From contig JAAXNY010000005.1 in the NCBI GenBank assembly GCA_013420905.1, positions 186,001 through 250,000 on the forward strand: a stretch of DNA of 64,000 nt, written 5' to 3'. A model generated the notes under the pieces. It saw nothing but the letters and a program-made list of their open reading frames with translations, had not been told where the DNA came from and searched no databases. A program made the position numbers and the translations under genes. Each line of letters begins with the position of its first letter. The stretch's first letter is position 1. Shown here piece after piece: positions 24,173-35,031 of the stretch. The DNA comes from Collybia mongolica. Its lineage: Eukaryota; Basidiomycota; Agaricomycetes; Agaricales; Clitocybaceae.

Positions 24173-24620
24173 GAGCTATTTGGGTTAATGAGAGTTTTAA
24201 TGGCATGTTATTATTGGTTTATTGGAGTACAAAATTTGGTAGTAGAAACGGATGCAAAGTACATTAAGGGGATGTTATCAAACCCAAGTCTAGGACCTAA
24301 TGCAACGGTAAATAGGTGGATTGCTAGGATACTTATGTTCCACTTTACTTTGGTTCATAAAGCTGGTAAAGGCTTTGGCCCAGATGGTCTGTCAAGATGA
24401 GACGTGCGGCTAGGGGATCCTGTCTACCTGGACCCAGACAATGGTTACAATGAACCCTCAGGTCCTTTAAGGTTTATCAACCCAACTGAGGGATTGGATG
24501 ACCCTTTTGAATTGTCAGACTTTAAGGAAGAGATTGACATGCATGGCAGATATTTATTCCAACTCACCAAGGAAATCTCTGATTTTGAAGTTGAAGTAAA
24601 CAATGCTTGGGCTGGTGAAG
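24173..24620 (+). pseudogene. Ty3/Gypsy RNase H remainder, truncated
   Basis: After the TGA the same frame continues: GLMRVLMACYYWFIGVQNLV, VETDAKYIKGMLSN and LMFHFTLVHKAGKG, with GPDGLSR then TGA (24398-24400; CGA expected). It ends with LGDPVYLDPDNGY. Asp of VETDAKYIKG is the expected RNase H acidic residue. At 24620/24621 it is cut by the terminal motif of hAT-like element B. The integrase and 3' LTR are missing. Confidence 0.8.
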
Positions 24621-24998
24621 GAGGTCTTTACACTCCCCCACATCTTCCAGCAGATTCCAAGCGGAATCCTCAATTCAATTCCTGTCGGAATTTCGGCTGC
24701 AGAGGTTATAGAAAATGGCTGTAAAAATTGACAAAAATTCTGAACAGATTCCGCTCAGATTCTGAGCAGAATGAAATTCCACAGGAATTTTGGCTTCAGA
24801 ACACTGAAATTCTGACAGAGCCCACAGGAATTCCGGAGCATTGTAGGGACATGTAATAGACACGTTGTGGTCACGTGGTTAGTCATATGACTTATCGGCC
24901 ACCTCATTGATCAACAATGGGCACATCGTCAACCTCAACCACACTGAGGCCCAGCAACCCAGCACCCAGCAACCCAGCAAAAACTCTGCCAAATCACG

Positions 24999-25220
24999 AT
25001 GTCAACCCGCAAAGCTGCCACCACTGCCACTGCCAAAGCTGCCAAATGCCCAACAACAAGGAGTGGCCATGTCCGTGTGACGCCCCCACCTTCCACCTGT
25101 GGTCGCAAGCGTGCCACCTCAGCGACCAACAAGGACAACAAAGCCCACAAGCGCACAAAAGCCGCCACCACCATCAAGGCAAGCACCACCAAGCTGAAGG
25201 CAGGGTGCGTACCCGTTTGA
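24999..25220 (+). CDS. Short basic Lys/Ala/Thr-rich ORF inside element B
   Basis: 73 codons from an ATG, starting MSTRKAATTATAKAAKC and continuing KRATSATNKDNKAHKRTKAA; it is positively charged and low in complexity. A GT follows KLKAG, so this may be the first exon of a longer decayed gene. It sits just inside the subterminal repeats, the usual place for an N-terminal transposase exon. The assignment is inference; no zinc-finger or hAT dimerisation motif is seen. Confidence 0.3.
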   Translation: MSTRKAATTATAKAAKCPTTRSGHVRVTPPPSTCGRKRATSATNKDNKAHKRTKAATTIKASTTKLKAGCVPV

Positions 25221-25229
25221 TGTTGTTTT

Positions 25230-26460
25230 TTTCTGTATCCAGCATTGCTCTGATCTCAACTAACAAAGCTGTTTCAGTATTAACCAACCCCATATGCATG
25301 CACTAATATGCTGTAACCACCCCAGACCTTGTTTGTTTTGTGCGCTAGTGACTAATCATCGATGCATTATGCCAGGACAGGTGTGGAAAAAGATTTGTTT
25401 AAAGATCAACCACCTCGCACACTTGTTCGGTGAGTCACACTTCAACTTTGTCCCTTTTTTTACTAAATCGCACTTTCCACAGCAAGCACACATCCGTTTA
25501 CCACAACCAGGCCATTTCCTAAATGCCATTGACAACCTCTACCTGGACATATGTCCTTTTCGTCGTATGGTTCCCTGTGCATCTGCCTAGGTGTGTTCTT
25601 GGCCATTATCCCATAACTTGTCATTTTGAGCACCCCATTATTATTCCTGCACCGTTCAGCAAAGCGCCGACGGTTCCTGAGCGTCCCGCCTAGTGTTTAC
25701 ATGGCCATACCAGCCATTTGAGAAATGATGGCTTGTACCCCATACAACATATGCCAAGTTAGTGCCTCCTCATCACCCTACCCCATAAACTCAAATCTTT
25801 TATTGCAAGACAACCGCTGATCTGTATGGCATAACACTTGGTGTTCCTGGATGCGTTCCTATTCCTCTATTAAACGACCGCACGCTTGTCATGGATTGTG
25901 CCTTTGTTTCATATGGTGAGTGCCTTCTCTTCATCCTGGCCCTATAAATTTGTTTTTTTTATTGCACAACAACCGTCGAACCGTATGCACCAAGGGAGGG
26001 TGTTCCTGAGAGTGTTCATAGTTCTCTTTTGATTGACCACACCTCTTTCCCGATGCGCTTCGCCGTTGCATATGGTGAGTACCTGCTCTTACCTGCCACT
26101 AACTGTAACCAACTGATTTAATTAACTGCAAGATGACTGCTCAACAACACATCCTGAGCCTGGGTGTTTCTGAAAGCATACACTCTGCCCTTTCAACTGA
26201 CCATTCTCTTTTCAGGGTGTGCATCTTGCTTGCATATGGTCAGTGTAGGTTGAGATGTATTTTTAGTAATGTATTTTTCTTTGGGGCACTACTTGATATC
26301 ACACTCTGTTCTTACTTTTGATTGAGATCACTTTGAGGTTGTGTTTGAGTGTGAGAGTGATGGTGGATGTGTGATGTGTCTGATCTGTAAGTGAGGTGCA
26401 TGACTTTTGGTTGGAGTCCAAAATGTTAGATATACTATTGACTTTATTGACTGTTTTGAC
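25230..26460. other. Interior of element B without recognisable coding sequence
   Basis: Low CpG and several short ORFs. Loosely repeated stretches (CATATGGTGAGTG, about 25910, 26070 and 26230) recur at roughly 160-bp spacing, each followed by a splice-donor-like GTGAGT. They could be diverged tandem units. Confidence 0.35.
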
Positions 26461-26762
26461 TTAAAACTTATGAATTCCGATCAGAATCTGAGTGGAATGT
26501 TGCGGAATTCCTTTGAGAATTTTCTTCTTCCACACTTTGTAAGAAATTCCTCAAAATTCCATGGAATTCCGATGATTCCAATCGGAATTCTGTGTTCTAA
26601 GCAGAATCCAAGCAGAATATTGCGGAATTCCTCAAAGGAATTTTCTGTTTTAAAACTTTCTCAAAATCTTCCTGCATTCCTCTGGATTCCAATCAGATTC
26701 CTGTTGGAATTCCGGATTCCGATCAGAATCCTCTGCAGGATGTGGGGGAGTGTGAAGTACTG

Positions 26763-27868
26763 ACAGATACCAGGCTTGCCCAAAAATGTAGTTTCTCTGA
26801 TCAAGGGCACAAAGGCTATAACATGTATATTTTCTAGTGATGTAAAAGAATCTATTGAAAGACAACAAGTGTGGGTGTTACCCAACTTTGCAATGACTGA
26901 TTATGCTGCTCAAGGAAAGACTAGACCTTATAATGTAGTACATTTGAACAGCTGCTTCTCACATATGTCTTACTACACCTGCCTATCCAGAAGTGCAAGT
27001 GCAGCTGGAACAATCATCCTTCAGGGATTTGAACCTAGCATAATCACTAGAGGGTGTTCTGGGTATCTTAGGCAAGAACTCAGAGAGCATGAAATCTTGG
27101 ATGATATTACTAGACTTAGATATGAAAGCCTACTACCCAAAAATATTGAAGGAAACCTAAGAAATAGTCTTATCAGAGAGTACCAAAACTGGAAAGGCAC
27201 AGAACATGTCCCAGACAAAGTTGATAATGCTCTGAAGTGGTCATCTAATGATCCTATGCATTTATTACATACCTGTTGTCACTGATAGTCCATGGCAGAT
27301 TATAAAAAAGGAAAATACTAGGAATGAGAAAACCCTCAAAACTACCTCTGCTTTTGTACCTGCTACAGGAAGTATCTCTGTGTCAAAAAAGCGAAAAATA
27401 GATGAGGATAATAATGAAATGTCTCCTATAAAAAGGAAACTAGCCAAATCTCATACTTTCCAGATCCAACCACCACTTGGATCATCTTGTAATAAAGATG
27501 ATTACAGCTGCTCATATGATAGTTTGTTTGTTATCCTTTATGATATTTGGAAACATAACCCAGACCAGTGGACTGAGAATCTGCATGATGTTGATAGCAC
27601 ATATACTGACTTGTTGGTAGAAGGTTTTAATAAAATCCATCTTGGCTAGTCCTTAGAATGTGTCAGAGATAATGTTAGACAGTTATTACATAACAACTAC
27701 CCTGATATATTTCCTCTTGGACATGAAGGTGCCAGTATTGGACAGTTAGCTTATCATCTCCTCAAACCAAGAGGCTACAATGCTACATCTCAAGTTGTAT
27801 GCACTAAGTGCAACTATGAAGGTTTGGAAGTGGATGAAAGACATGCATATGCTGTTACAAGTCCTTAT
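26763..27868 (+). pseudogene. Helitron Pif1-type helicase C-terminus fused to cysteine-protease-like domain, truncated
   Basis: The frame from about 26776 reads the C-terminal helicase motifs: VWVLPNFAMTDYAAQGKTRP (motif V/VI region), NVVHLNSCFSHMSYYTCLSR, SASAAGTIILQGF, then LRQELREHEILDDITRLRYE. After a frame change near 27285 it continues with KRKIDEDNNEMSPIKRKLAK and CSYDSLFVILYDIW. The latter resembles the catalytic-Cys region of ubiquitin-protease-like domains found after Helitron helicases in basidiomycetes. A TAG at 27647 and the R1 insertion at about 27860 break it. The matching C-terminal part lies at 36484-36904. The helicase would unwind DNA during rolling-circle transposition. 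Confidence 0.8.
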
Positions 27869-28400
27869 GTTTACATAAGTAACTCGTTCATCATCCTGGG
27901 TTTGCGGGGAAAATTCAGTGTACCCTACAAGATCCAGTGTTGTTTTTCCCACAGTTAGTAATTTTGAAGTGTTCCGAGAATTCATTAGTACATGATCAGT
28001 AAACATTTTGAAGTACAGCAGTAAGACTTTGTAGTCATGGAAATATTTTTCTAACTGTGGGAATCAAAATTAGCTGACGTGCGGATTTCAAGCAAAAAAG
28101 GCAACTGCTAACATGGGCTGCATTTATAATATAAATTTGAGTTAATTGGTCTTTTTCTTGGGATATCTCAAGAATTAATCAATAACTGTCCACTGCATAA
28201 TCATGCTTACATTTGTTAACTACGCTGTTAGCTCTAACAGTGTAGTTGACAAACGTAAGCACAATTACAAGAGGCTTGTTCTGCTTTGGGCCAAACTTTT
28301 CCCACAATACAAAACATTGCATATCTCAACAATGACAAGACCTATGGATGCAATTTAAATTGCTACTACTAGATATGGTGAGGGGCTACCCAATGTAGAT
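27860..28400 (+). repeat. Dispersed repeat R1, copy B, 5' part
   Basis: Matches 11657-12190 from TTATGTTTACATAAG onward with scattered differences, interrupting the Helitron gene after RHAYAVTS. Its continuation is at 32170-33390, because the middle is expanded by tandem units and two transposon insertions. Confidence 0.75.
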
Positions 28401-28630
28401 ATTTATATGTATTTGTTTTTGTTTGTACACCTTCAAACATCATGATCAAAAGCAGCTCTCTCACTACAAGCATGTTACAAATGAATATCAAGTTTGTATA
28501 TGACTTTGCCACACAGATAGCCAAACAAACAATACCATCAAAGTTCCCACAATATAAATCATTGCATATCTCAACAACAACAAGGCCTATGGATGTAATT
28601 TAAATTGCTAGCATTAGGTATGGCGGGGTA

Positions 28631-29830
28631 CAGTTGCAGACAAACAAACATGGTAAGTTTGTTATCTCAGGAACAAAAATTTTGGAGCAAAACGGACTCC
28701 AGAAATGGACTCAGCGGGCCAAAATACGTCCAAAAACACCTTCTTTATATTTTTCCCATGACTTTTTGGGGGTGGTCAAATTTTTTGGGTCAGGTTTTCA
28801 AACATTTAGGGCACATGACTACTGTTAAGAACTGCTTCAAGCGACATCATGGCCTAGTTAGAGACCTGTTGGTGTTGGGACTGCTTCCTGACAGCCCACA
28901 CAGTAGCATCACTAGTAAGTCCTTTCCAGTATGCACTCATGAAATGCCAGGACCGATTGATAAAGTGTTGAATTATGTCCGGGGGGCAGGCATTGAGATA
29001 CCTAACAGCAACTTCTTTTGCCTCAGCAAAGTTCTGTTTTGGTACCTCATGATATCAATATTTAACCCAACCCCAGTACTGTACAGTTATTGAGAATGTG
29101 AAAGTTGACAGTAAATGAGATCACAAACCAATCCTGCACTTTTTTTTCTTCAGTCAAGGTGGCAGCCAATCCTCATCAGAGGGATCGTCTCCCTCCTCCA
29201 CCGCTAACAGGTACATTCTTTCCTGCAGCTCCTTGTCATCCCAGTCTCTGGAATTGGACAGCTCTTCAAGGTCTGGCTCAGATTCCATCCCATCATCATT
29301 AATGAGAGGTCTCATGCTGTCAAAGTAGATGCCCAAATCTGTATCCAGGTCATCATGTGGATTTGATTCAGTTGGGACAGGGTTACTCATTGGGGGTTCT
29401 TCATTTGGCAGGTGTGGTTTGGCTGTCTGGTCATGCTGGTTCCAAAGCCCTGTTATCTTTTGTGCATGTTTTGAGGGCCAACCGCAAGCCATAGTGCGCA
29501 CAAGTGGTTGGCGGGAATTGATGGCGGGGAATTGTTGAATTTTTCCTGGCCTCAAATCTCAACCAATCTTGGATTGTCAATGTGACCATGCTCAGCTTAT
29601 TGAGAACTGTCGATTCTGATTTTTTCATATTTCTTCCAATTTTTTTCAGGGGGTGGCCAAATTTTTGGGGTTGTCACCCCAAAAATATTTGAGATCAGAG
29701 GATTGGCTCATAGAATAATATCGATTGGGATCAGATATGTATGTTTTTATGGTTTTTGAGTGCCTAAAGTGTTTGCAGCCATGCCCAAAATTCCCCCGAG
29801 AAATTTACCGTGTTTGTTTGTCTGCAACTG
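28631..29830 (-). mobile_element. TA-inserting DDE transposon, internally deleted (TcB)
   Basis: A 1.2-kb element flanked by TA (28629-28630, 29831-29832). It has 26-bp terminal inverted repeats beginning CAGTTGCAGACAAACAAACA; the only mismatch is ATGG on the left versus ACGG (read inward) on the right, a TG/CG difference. It carries two pieces of one transposase gene on the minus strand with the middle missing. It is inserted in an R1 tandem unit. Confidence 0.85.
28840..29628 (-). pseudogene. Transposase remnant of TcB, N- and C-terminal pieces
   Basis: 29628-29431 starts MKKSESTVLNKLSMVTLTIQ, and 29555-29154 gives NQHDQTAKPHLPNEEP, DTDLGIYFDSMRPL and LEELSNSRDWDDKELQERM, ending EEGDDPSDEDWLPP. 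These are acidic N-terminal features I associate with a common Agaricomycete DDE transposase. About 29055-28840 encodes a C-terminal piece: VRYLNACPPDIIQHFINRSW, HFMSAYWKGLTSDATVWAVR and AMMSLEAVLNS, after a TAG. The catalytic core between them is deleted, so the element cannot move itself. Confidence 0.65.
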
Positions 29831-30083
29831 TAGTACCTCATGTATATGTTTGTAGGTGTTTGTATTTGTTTTTATTTTTCTAAACCTCATCAACAACAAA
29901 TTTCTTGCTACATATTGTAAATGAATACTGTCTGTATATCATTTCACCACACATCTGGCCAAACAAACAATAACACTAAAGAAATTTCCCACAATATAGA
30001 TGATACTTATCTCAGCAAATACAAAGCTGATGGACATACTACTACTAGACATTGTAAAGGATTACACTACATGTATGTTTATA

Positions 30084-31691
30084 CAGTGGCTCAAAAAACT
30101 GCCCCAATGTTTGTACATTTTTGAAAGATCAATATGGTATGAAGTGCTGACATAAGCAGGGGACCTGGGGTAATTATGTAAGATACTATGACATCGTGGC
30201 TTTCCAATGGACCCTGGATCATGTGATTTGGATCAAAACCCATTAAGCTATAGGCCAAACAAAATGATTACTCATTGGGGCAGTTTTTTGACCCTTATCT
30301 TATTTTCCATTATTCTGGCATTTATGATCCAATGCAAGAACATTATGGACTGTGGGAAGAATAAACAATGTCATGTGACTTTATTTGTATCAATTTGACA
30401 TGTTGGAATTGGTTCAATCATCTTCTTGACCTCTTACCACCATCATGAAAGCCATTTCTACTGCTCAGCACAATACTGTTGTTTCTCTCCTCAATGAGGG
30501 CTATTCTCAGCGTCAAATCAAGGAGAAAACTGGTCTAGGGAAGGGTACCATCAGTAGGATCAGCAAAGATGTGGATGGAAACAAAGAAAACAACCTTGGT
30601 GGCCGCCCCTCCAAGCTGTCTGTTCGTGACAAACAGTCAATTATTCGTCAAATCAAGTCAGGGAAGCTTGATAATGCAGTTCAGGCTACCCAATTCATCA
30701 ATGGCATCATCCCCAATCCTGTCACACCCCAGACAGTCAGAAATGCACTCAAGGAAAATCAATTTTATGCTGCTACAAAGAGGAAAGCTCCTCTTCTCAA
30801 ACGAGCCCATCGCATCCGGCGTCTCCAGTTTGCAAAATATCATGAAAGCTGGACTGTGGAGGACTGGAAAAGGGTTCTATGGACAGATGAGACCAAAATC
30901 AATAGGATTGGGTCAGATGGAAAGGTTTATGTCTGGAAACAAAGGGGAGAACCACCATCTGATAGAACAACATCACCTACTGTCAAACATGGAGGAGGAG
31001 GAAACCTCATGGTATGGGGTTGTATGGGGTGGAATGGAGTGGGAAAGCTCATAGAGGTGCAGGGGAACATGGACAAGGTTCAATACTGTGAAATTTTGGA
31101 GAGTGGAGTTCAGGAAAGTTTTGAGAAGTTGGAAATGGTGGATGGCGAGCGCTACTTTCAGCAAGATAACGACCCCAAACACACATCTGGACTGGCCACA
31201 CAGTGGTTTGAAGACAACAACATTTGAGTCCTTGGCTGGCCTGCCCAATCCCCTGACATGAATCCAATAGAACACCTTTGGGAACATCTCAAGCGCCGTC
31301 TTAAAGAATATCCGACACCACCCAAAGGAGTACATGAGTTGTGGGATAGATTGGCTGAAGAGTGGGGTGAAATTCCACCAGAGGTATGCCAAAACCTGAT
31401 AGAAAGTATGCCCAGGCGGATACAAGCAGTTATAAAGGCAAAAGGTGGTCATACAAAGTATTAGATAGAAAATTAATAGAGGGTCAAAAAACTGCCCCAA
31501 TGAGTAATCATTTTGTTTGGCCTATAGCTTAATGGGTTTTGATCCAAATCACATGATCCAGGGTCCATTGGAAAGCCACGATGTCATAGTATCTTACATA
31601 ATTACCCCAGGTCCCCTGCTTATGTCAGCACTTCATACCATATTGATCTTTCAAAAATGTACAAACATTGGGGCAGTTTTTTGAGCCACTG
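30084..31691 (+). mobile_element. Tc1-like element, middle copy (TcA-M)
   Basis: 1608 bp between TA dinucleotides (30082-30083, 31692-31693), with 211-bp terminal inverted repeats at 30084-30294 and 31481-31691. Each repeat carries CAAAAAACTGCCCCAATG near its outer end (30092-30109) and the exact inverse near its inner end (30273-30290). The two repeats are essentially identical, unlike those of the left and right copies. It is inserted in R1-related tandem units. Confidence 0.95.
30445..31464 (+). pseudogene. Tc1/mariner DD34E transposase with in-frame TGA (middle copy)
   Basis: Same 340-codon frame as the left copy, with Arg for Gln before AHRIRRL and PRRIQ for PRWIQ near the end. The TGA at 31228-31230, immediately before VLGWPAQSPDM, is shared with the other two copies. 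All three catalytic residues are present: Asp of LWTDET, Asp of QQDNDPKH and Glu of NPIEHLW. The frame has no other defect, so either read-through of one opal codon or trans-supply of transposase would explain recent mobility. Confidence 0.9.
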
Positions 31692-32169
31692 TATGTATTT
31701 GTAGTTGTTTGTACCCTCCCAAATCACATTATTAACAACAACTTTTTGACTGCATATTACAAATGAATATCATCTGTATATCACTTTGCCAACATCTGGC
31801 CAAACAAACAATATTAATGAAGTTCCCACAATATAGATGATGCACATCTCAGCAAATACAAGGCTAACAGACACAATTGAAATTGCTACTACTCCTAGAC
31901 CTATGGAAGGGGTACACCAGGAAACATATATTTATATTTGTTTGTACTTTCCAAATTTGATTATAATATCTTGTTATATCTATTTTAACATCACATTTAT
32001 ATATTACTTGGCCATAAGCATAGCCAAACAAGTCAATGTGGATGCTCCTGGAATCTATAATGCTCAATATCTTGACAATGGCTAGCTATATGAGTATGAT
32101 TAAATATAATATGTGATAATACAACAAAAGAACACTTAACAGGTTGGAAGTTTGTCTTTGACAATGTCA

Positions 32170-33390
32170 TTTCTATTTTTAGCATATCTGATAAGTTCTT
32201 GATTAGGATGCAAGGCTAGAAATAAATTGTCAAATGTTGAATGGTTGATATACATTTCAATACTGTGGGAACTTGTTTCTATTATTATGAGTTCTTTATC
32301 AACCCAGGTTTCAGGCAAAAAGTTGATTCATTCATTCATTCATTCATATTTCAATACTGTGGGAAAATATTTCCATAATGGGATTTTTCTTCTCTTGTGG
32401 CTTTTTACAGCATTTCTCCACAAATGCAAAGTATTGTGACATAATTTGCATGTATTTGGGATGCTTACATTATGCTTTTGATGATGCCATTAAAATTATG
32501 CATATCTAATATTTCAAAGTATTGTGTTTGAAAATTTATTTTGTGTTTTTCTCCATAACCAGTAAAGCTATTACCTTTGTTTTTATATGTTTGGAATGTA
32601 CAAACATGGCTCTACAATTTCCTTGTTGAGCATATTTTTCCCATGGTCTATTTTGAGCAAAATATTAGAAATGTCCAGATTCAGCTAGTTTTGAAGGTCT
32701 GTGTGTCATGTCAGGGGTGAACAAACATCTTATAACAATAATGACCCTTACCAAACATGACCTTGTGGGAAATTATGTTAAACATTGGAATAATCAACAA
32801 CTACTACTATATTTACCTGAAATACAAAGAGGATTGATTTCTCTATTTATTGATACATGTCACATGATCTATTCCATCACATAAGTATACCAAATACATG
32901 ACAACAATCTGAATGCTTATTTAGTGTCCATGATCCTGGGAAAAGTTAGTTCTGATGGTTTTTGTGTTTTCTCCATAACCAGGCAAGCCATGGCATTGGG
33001 TTTTGTGCACAGGCATTGCTTGTTTACTTGGTAACATTTTCCCATGGTCACATGACCTCTATAAACTATCATCTACATTGTTCTAGTCATTTACAACTTC
33101 CTGAATGTGGAATGGACTTATTTTTCCTAAGAAAAGAAATAAAGAATGAGCACCTGCCACATAGTGTGTTGGCCCACTCCACCCAAGTAGGCATTTGGAT
33201 CAATATTACTTCCTTAGTGATTTAACTATTTGGTATATTCTTTATTTTATCAATTGTCTTAAAATTTAAACAATTAGTTTAAGTTTCACAATTGGGTAGT
33301 CCAATCTATAAATAGGTACATTGGATAAATACTGTAGGTGTACCAGAAGTCTACACCAGCCTACAGAGCTGTGCAAATAGTACAGGGGTA
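32170..33390 (+). repeat. Dispersed repeat R1, copy B, 3' part
   Basis: Nearly identical to 12190-13428, down to AGTACAGGGGTAAAG. Beyond it, copy B continues into TATCAGTAAGAAG (repeat R2), whereas copy A meets hAT-like element A. No coding function; the 87-codon ORF present in both copies (12994-13257, 32962-33225) has no recognisable domain. Confidence 0.8.
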
Positions 33391-33605
33391 AAGTATCAGT
33401 AAGAAGTAAACTAATATTTGTAAAAGGAATAAGAACATATCACAAGGTAGATAGAATTACACCAAGGTAGTCTCAAGGTGTACAGCAGCATATAGGTGCA
33501 TATACAGTAGAACAAGGTATATCTGAGCAACTAGATGTGGGGCACATATGCACCCACCTTTTACACATCTGGTTTGGGCACAGGGGTGATTGGCACTACT
33601 TGGTC
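33310..33605 (+). repeat. Repeat R2, copy a
   Basis: GCTGTGCAAAT, TTAGTAAGAAGTAAACTA-type and AGATGTGGGGCACATATGCA sequences recur in order at 38660-38895 (copy b) with about 80 percent visual similarity. There is no ORF. Confidence 0.5.
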
Positions 33606-33613
33606 TAGACAGC

Positions 33614-35023
33614 GAGGTCTTTACACTAAGCCACATAACCCGTGCGGACACACGGACTCCGCACGGAGTCTGCACGGACTCATTTGGCAGGACCGTCAGC
33701 CAGACAAGAATCCGTGTCCGCACCGAGTCCGCATCAATCCGCATAATTTTACGCGGACACGCGGACTAGCACGGACGGACAGCTCGCAGAGTCCGCGCGG
33801 CCAGTCGATTACTAATCGGATTAGTAATATAAATTTTATTTACACAAATTATATATACTATTTGTTATTAATAACATAACATAACGGCGGTGAAAAACTT
33901 GCATCCGACTAGGTTCGAACGCGTAAAGGCACGAACATTACGTCATATGTTTGGCGTTCATAACCGTTGGGCAAGGCGGGCATATCTAGCTACAGAATCA
34001 CTGGCCTCAAGTCAACGGACTTAGGTCACATGATTACGAGGCACGTGCAATGGTCACATTACCGTTGCCACGTCTTCGTTGGTTCTTTTCAACCACATCA
34101 ACGACGCCCGCCAAAACCGCCAACGCCGACACCAACGCCAACGCACCCACGCCGCCAATGCCAACGCATCGAACGCCAACCGACATCAACATGACGACGC
34201 ACAAGACGGTGTGGGGAGAAGGATAGAAACGGACGCGGAACGAGGGGACGACGAGGAAAGGGCGCCCCGAGGGGCAGAACCAGGTGAGTCGTACACCGCC
34301 GCTCACCCACACGCTCACCACGCAGCGCGTCCCCCCCTCCCCACTTCAGGAACTCGAAACGAAGGATACGGCCGCCAACAGCAACAGGAGGAAGGCGGCA
34401 ACGACAACGACAACGACGAAGACAGCAACAGCAACAGCAGCAACAGTGCCGACGAGGCCTGCGGCAACGACGGCAACAGCAGCGGCAGCGGCGGCACTAA
34501 CAACGGCGCGACGACGACGACGACAACTACAACAAAGACGACCACCACCACCACGAGGATGACGACGACTAAGGACAACGAGGACGACGACGACAACGAC
34601 GACTAAGGACAACGGGGACAACGACAAGACAAGCGGCCAGTGCCGCCGCTGCTGAAACCCAGGCCGCTGACGACGTCGCGGGGGCCGACGAGGACGACGG
34701 GGGGGCGGGGGCCCCCGCCCCCGCCTATATTAAATTATTTTATCATATATGTATTATACTTAGTAATAATATATGTTTTATTCTATTAATTATATAGATT
34801 GTTAGTAAGTAAAAGAGTAAGTAAGTGCTTCATAATAAAAGAAAGTAAGTGAGTCTGCGCGGACTCTGTGGAGTCCACACGGAGTCCGCGCGGAGTCCGT
34901 GCAGAGTCCGTGTGGACTTTGTGCTGTCCTTGCGGAGTCCGTACGGAGTCCGTGCGGAGTCCGCACGGACTTTTGCAGTCCGCGCGGAGTCCGCAAGGAC
35001 ATGTGGGGGAGTGTAAAGTACAG
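33614..35023 (+). mobile_element. hAT-like element A, young CpG-rich copy with 8-bp target duplication
   Basis: 1410 bp from GAGGTCTTTACACT to AGTGTAAAGTACAG, flanked on both sides by TAGACAGC (33606-33613 and 35024-35031). An 8-bp duplication is the hallmark of hAT elements. Both subterminal regions consist of reiterated GGACTCCGCACGGAGTCC-like palindromic units (33640-33810, 34855-35000). The interior is Asn/Asp/Thr/Arg low-complexity coding-like sequence without a recognisable transposase or dimerisation domain, so it is probably non-autonomous. It is strikingly rich in CpG compared with everything around it. Confidence 0.8.
34079..34606 (+). CDS. Low-complexity ORF inside young element A (doubtful)
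   Basis: 175 codons, rich in Asn, Asp, Thr, Gln and Arg, with NDNDNDEDSNSNSSNSADE and Thr runs. All three frames on both strands are open here because the DNA is built of GAC/AAC-type triplets, so openness is weak evidence. A GT-AG pair (AGGTGAGTC at about 34284 to TTCAG near 34350) could join exons. The decayed copy has the same layout in reverse. I cannot assign a function. Confidence 0.25.
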   Translation: MVLFNHINDARQNRQRRHQRQRTHAANANASNANRHQHDDAQDGVGRRIETDAERGDDEERAPRGAEPGESYTAAHPHAHHAARPPLPTSGTRNEGYGRQQQQEEGGNDNDNDEDSNSNSSNSADEACGNDGNSSGSGGTNNGATTTTTTTTKTTTTTTRMTTTKDNEDDDDNDD

Positions 35024-35031
35024 TAGACAGC

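Larger units (their letters stand above)
24621..26762. mobile_element. hAT-like element B with EcoRI-like subterminal repeats
   Basis: The element starts GAGGTCTTTACACTCCCCCA and ends GGGGGAGTGTGAAGTACTG, the same terminal motif as element A. Both ends are followed inward by 150-300 bp of reiterated, partly palindromic units built on GGAATTCC and CAGAATCC (24655-24845 and 26470-26735). The interior holds one short basic ORF and no recognisable transposase, so it is non-autonomous or decayed. Flanks are Gypsy DNA on the left and Helitron DNA on the right with no shared 8-bp duplication, so the locus has been rearranged since insertion. Confidence 0.65.
28240..32130. repeat. Diverged tandem units (about 220 bp) within R1 copy B
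   Basis: Units share TTTGTTTGTAC, ATATTACAAATGAATATCA, CTGGCCAAACAAACAATA, CCCACAATATAGATGATGCA and CTCAGCAAATACAAGGCTA. I see them at about 28262-28395, 28395-28628, 29832-30082, 31694-31915 and 31915-32100; copy A of R1 has only one (12060-12185). Two TA-flanked transposons (28631-29830 and 30084-31691) lie inside units. Confidence 0.6.

Noticed and set aside
24613..26770. Target-site duplication for hAT-like element B
   Set aside because: The flanking octamers TGGTGAAG and ACAGATAC do not match. The flanks belong to different transposons, so the locus was rearranged.
28240..32130. CRISPR-like array in the tandem units
   Set aside because: Units are about 220 bp, diverged, and without short constant repeats and unique spacers. 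The organism is a fungus.
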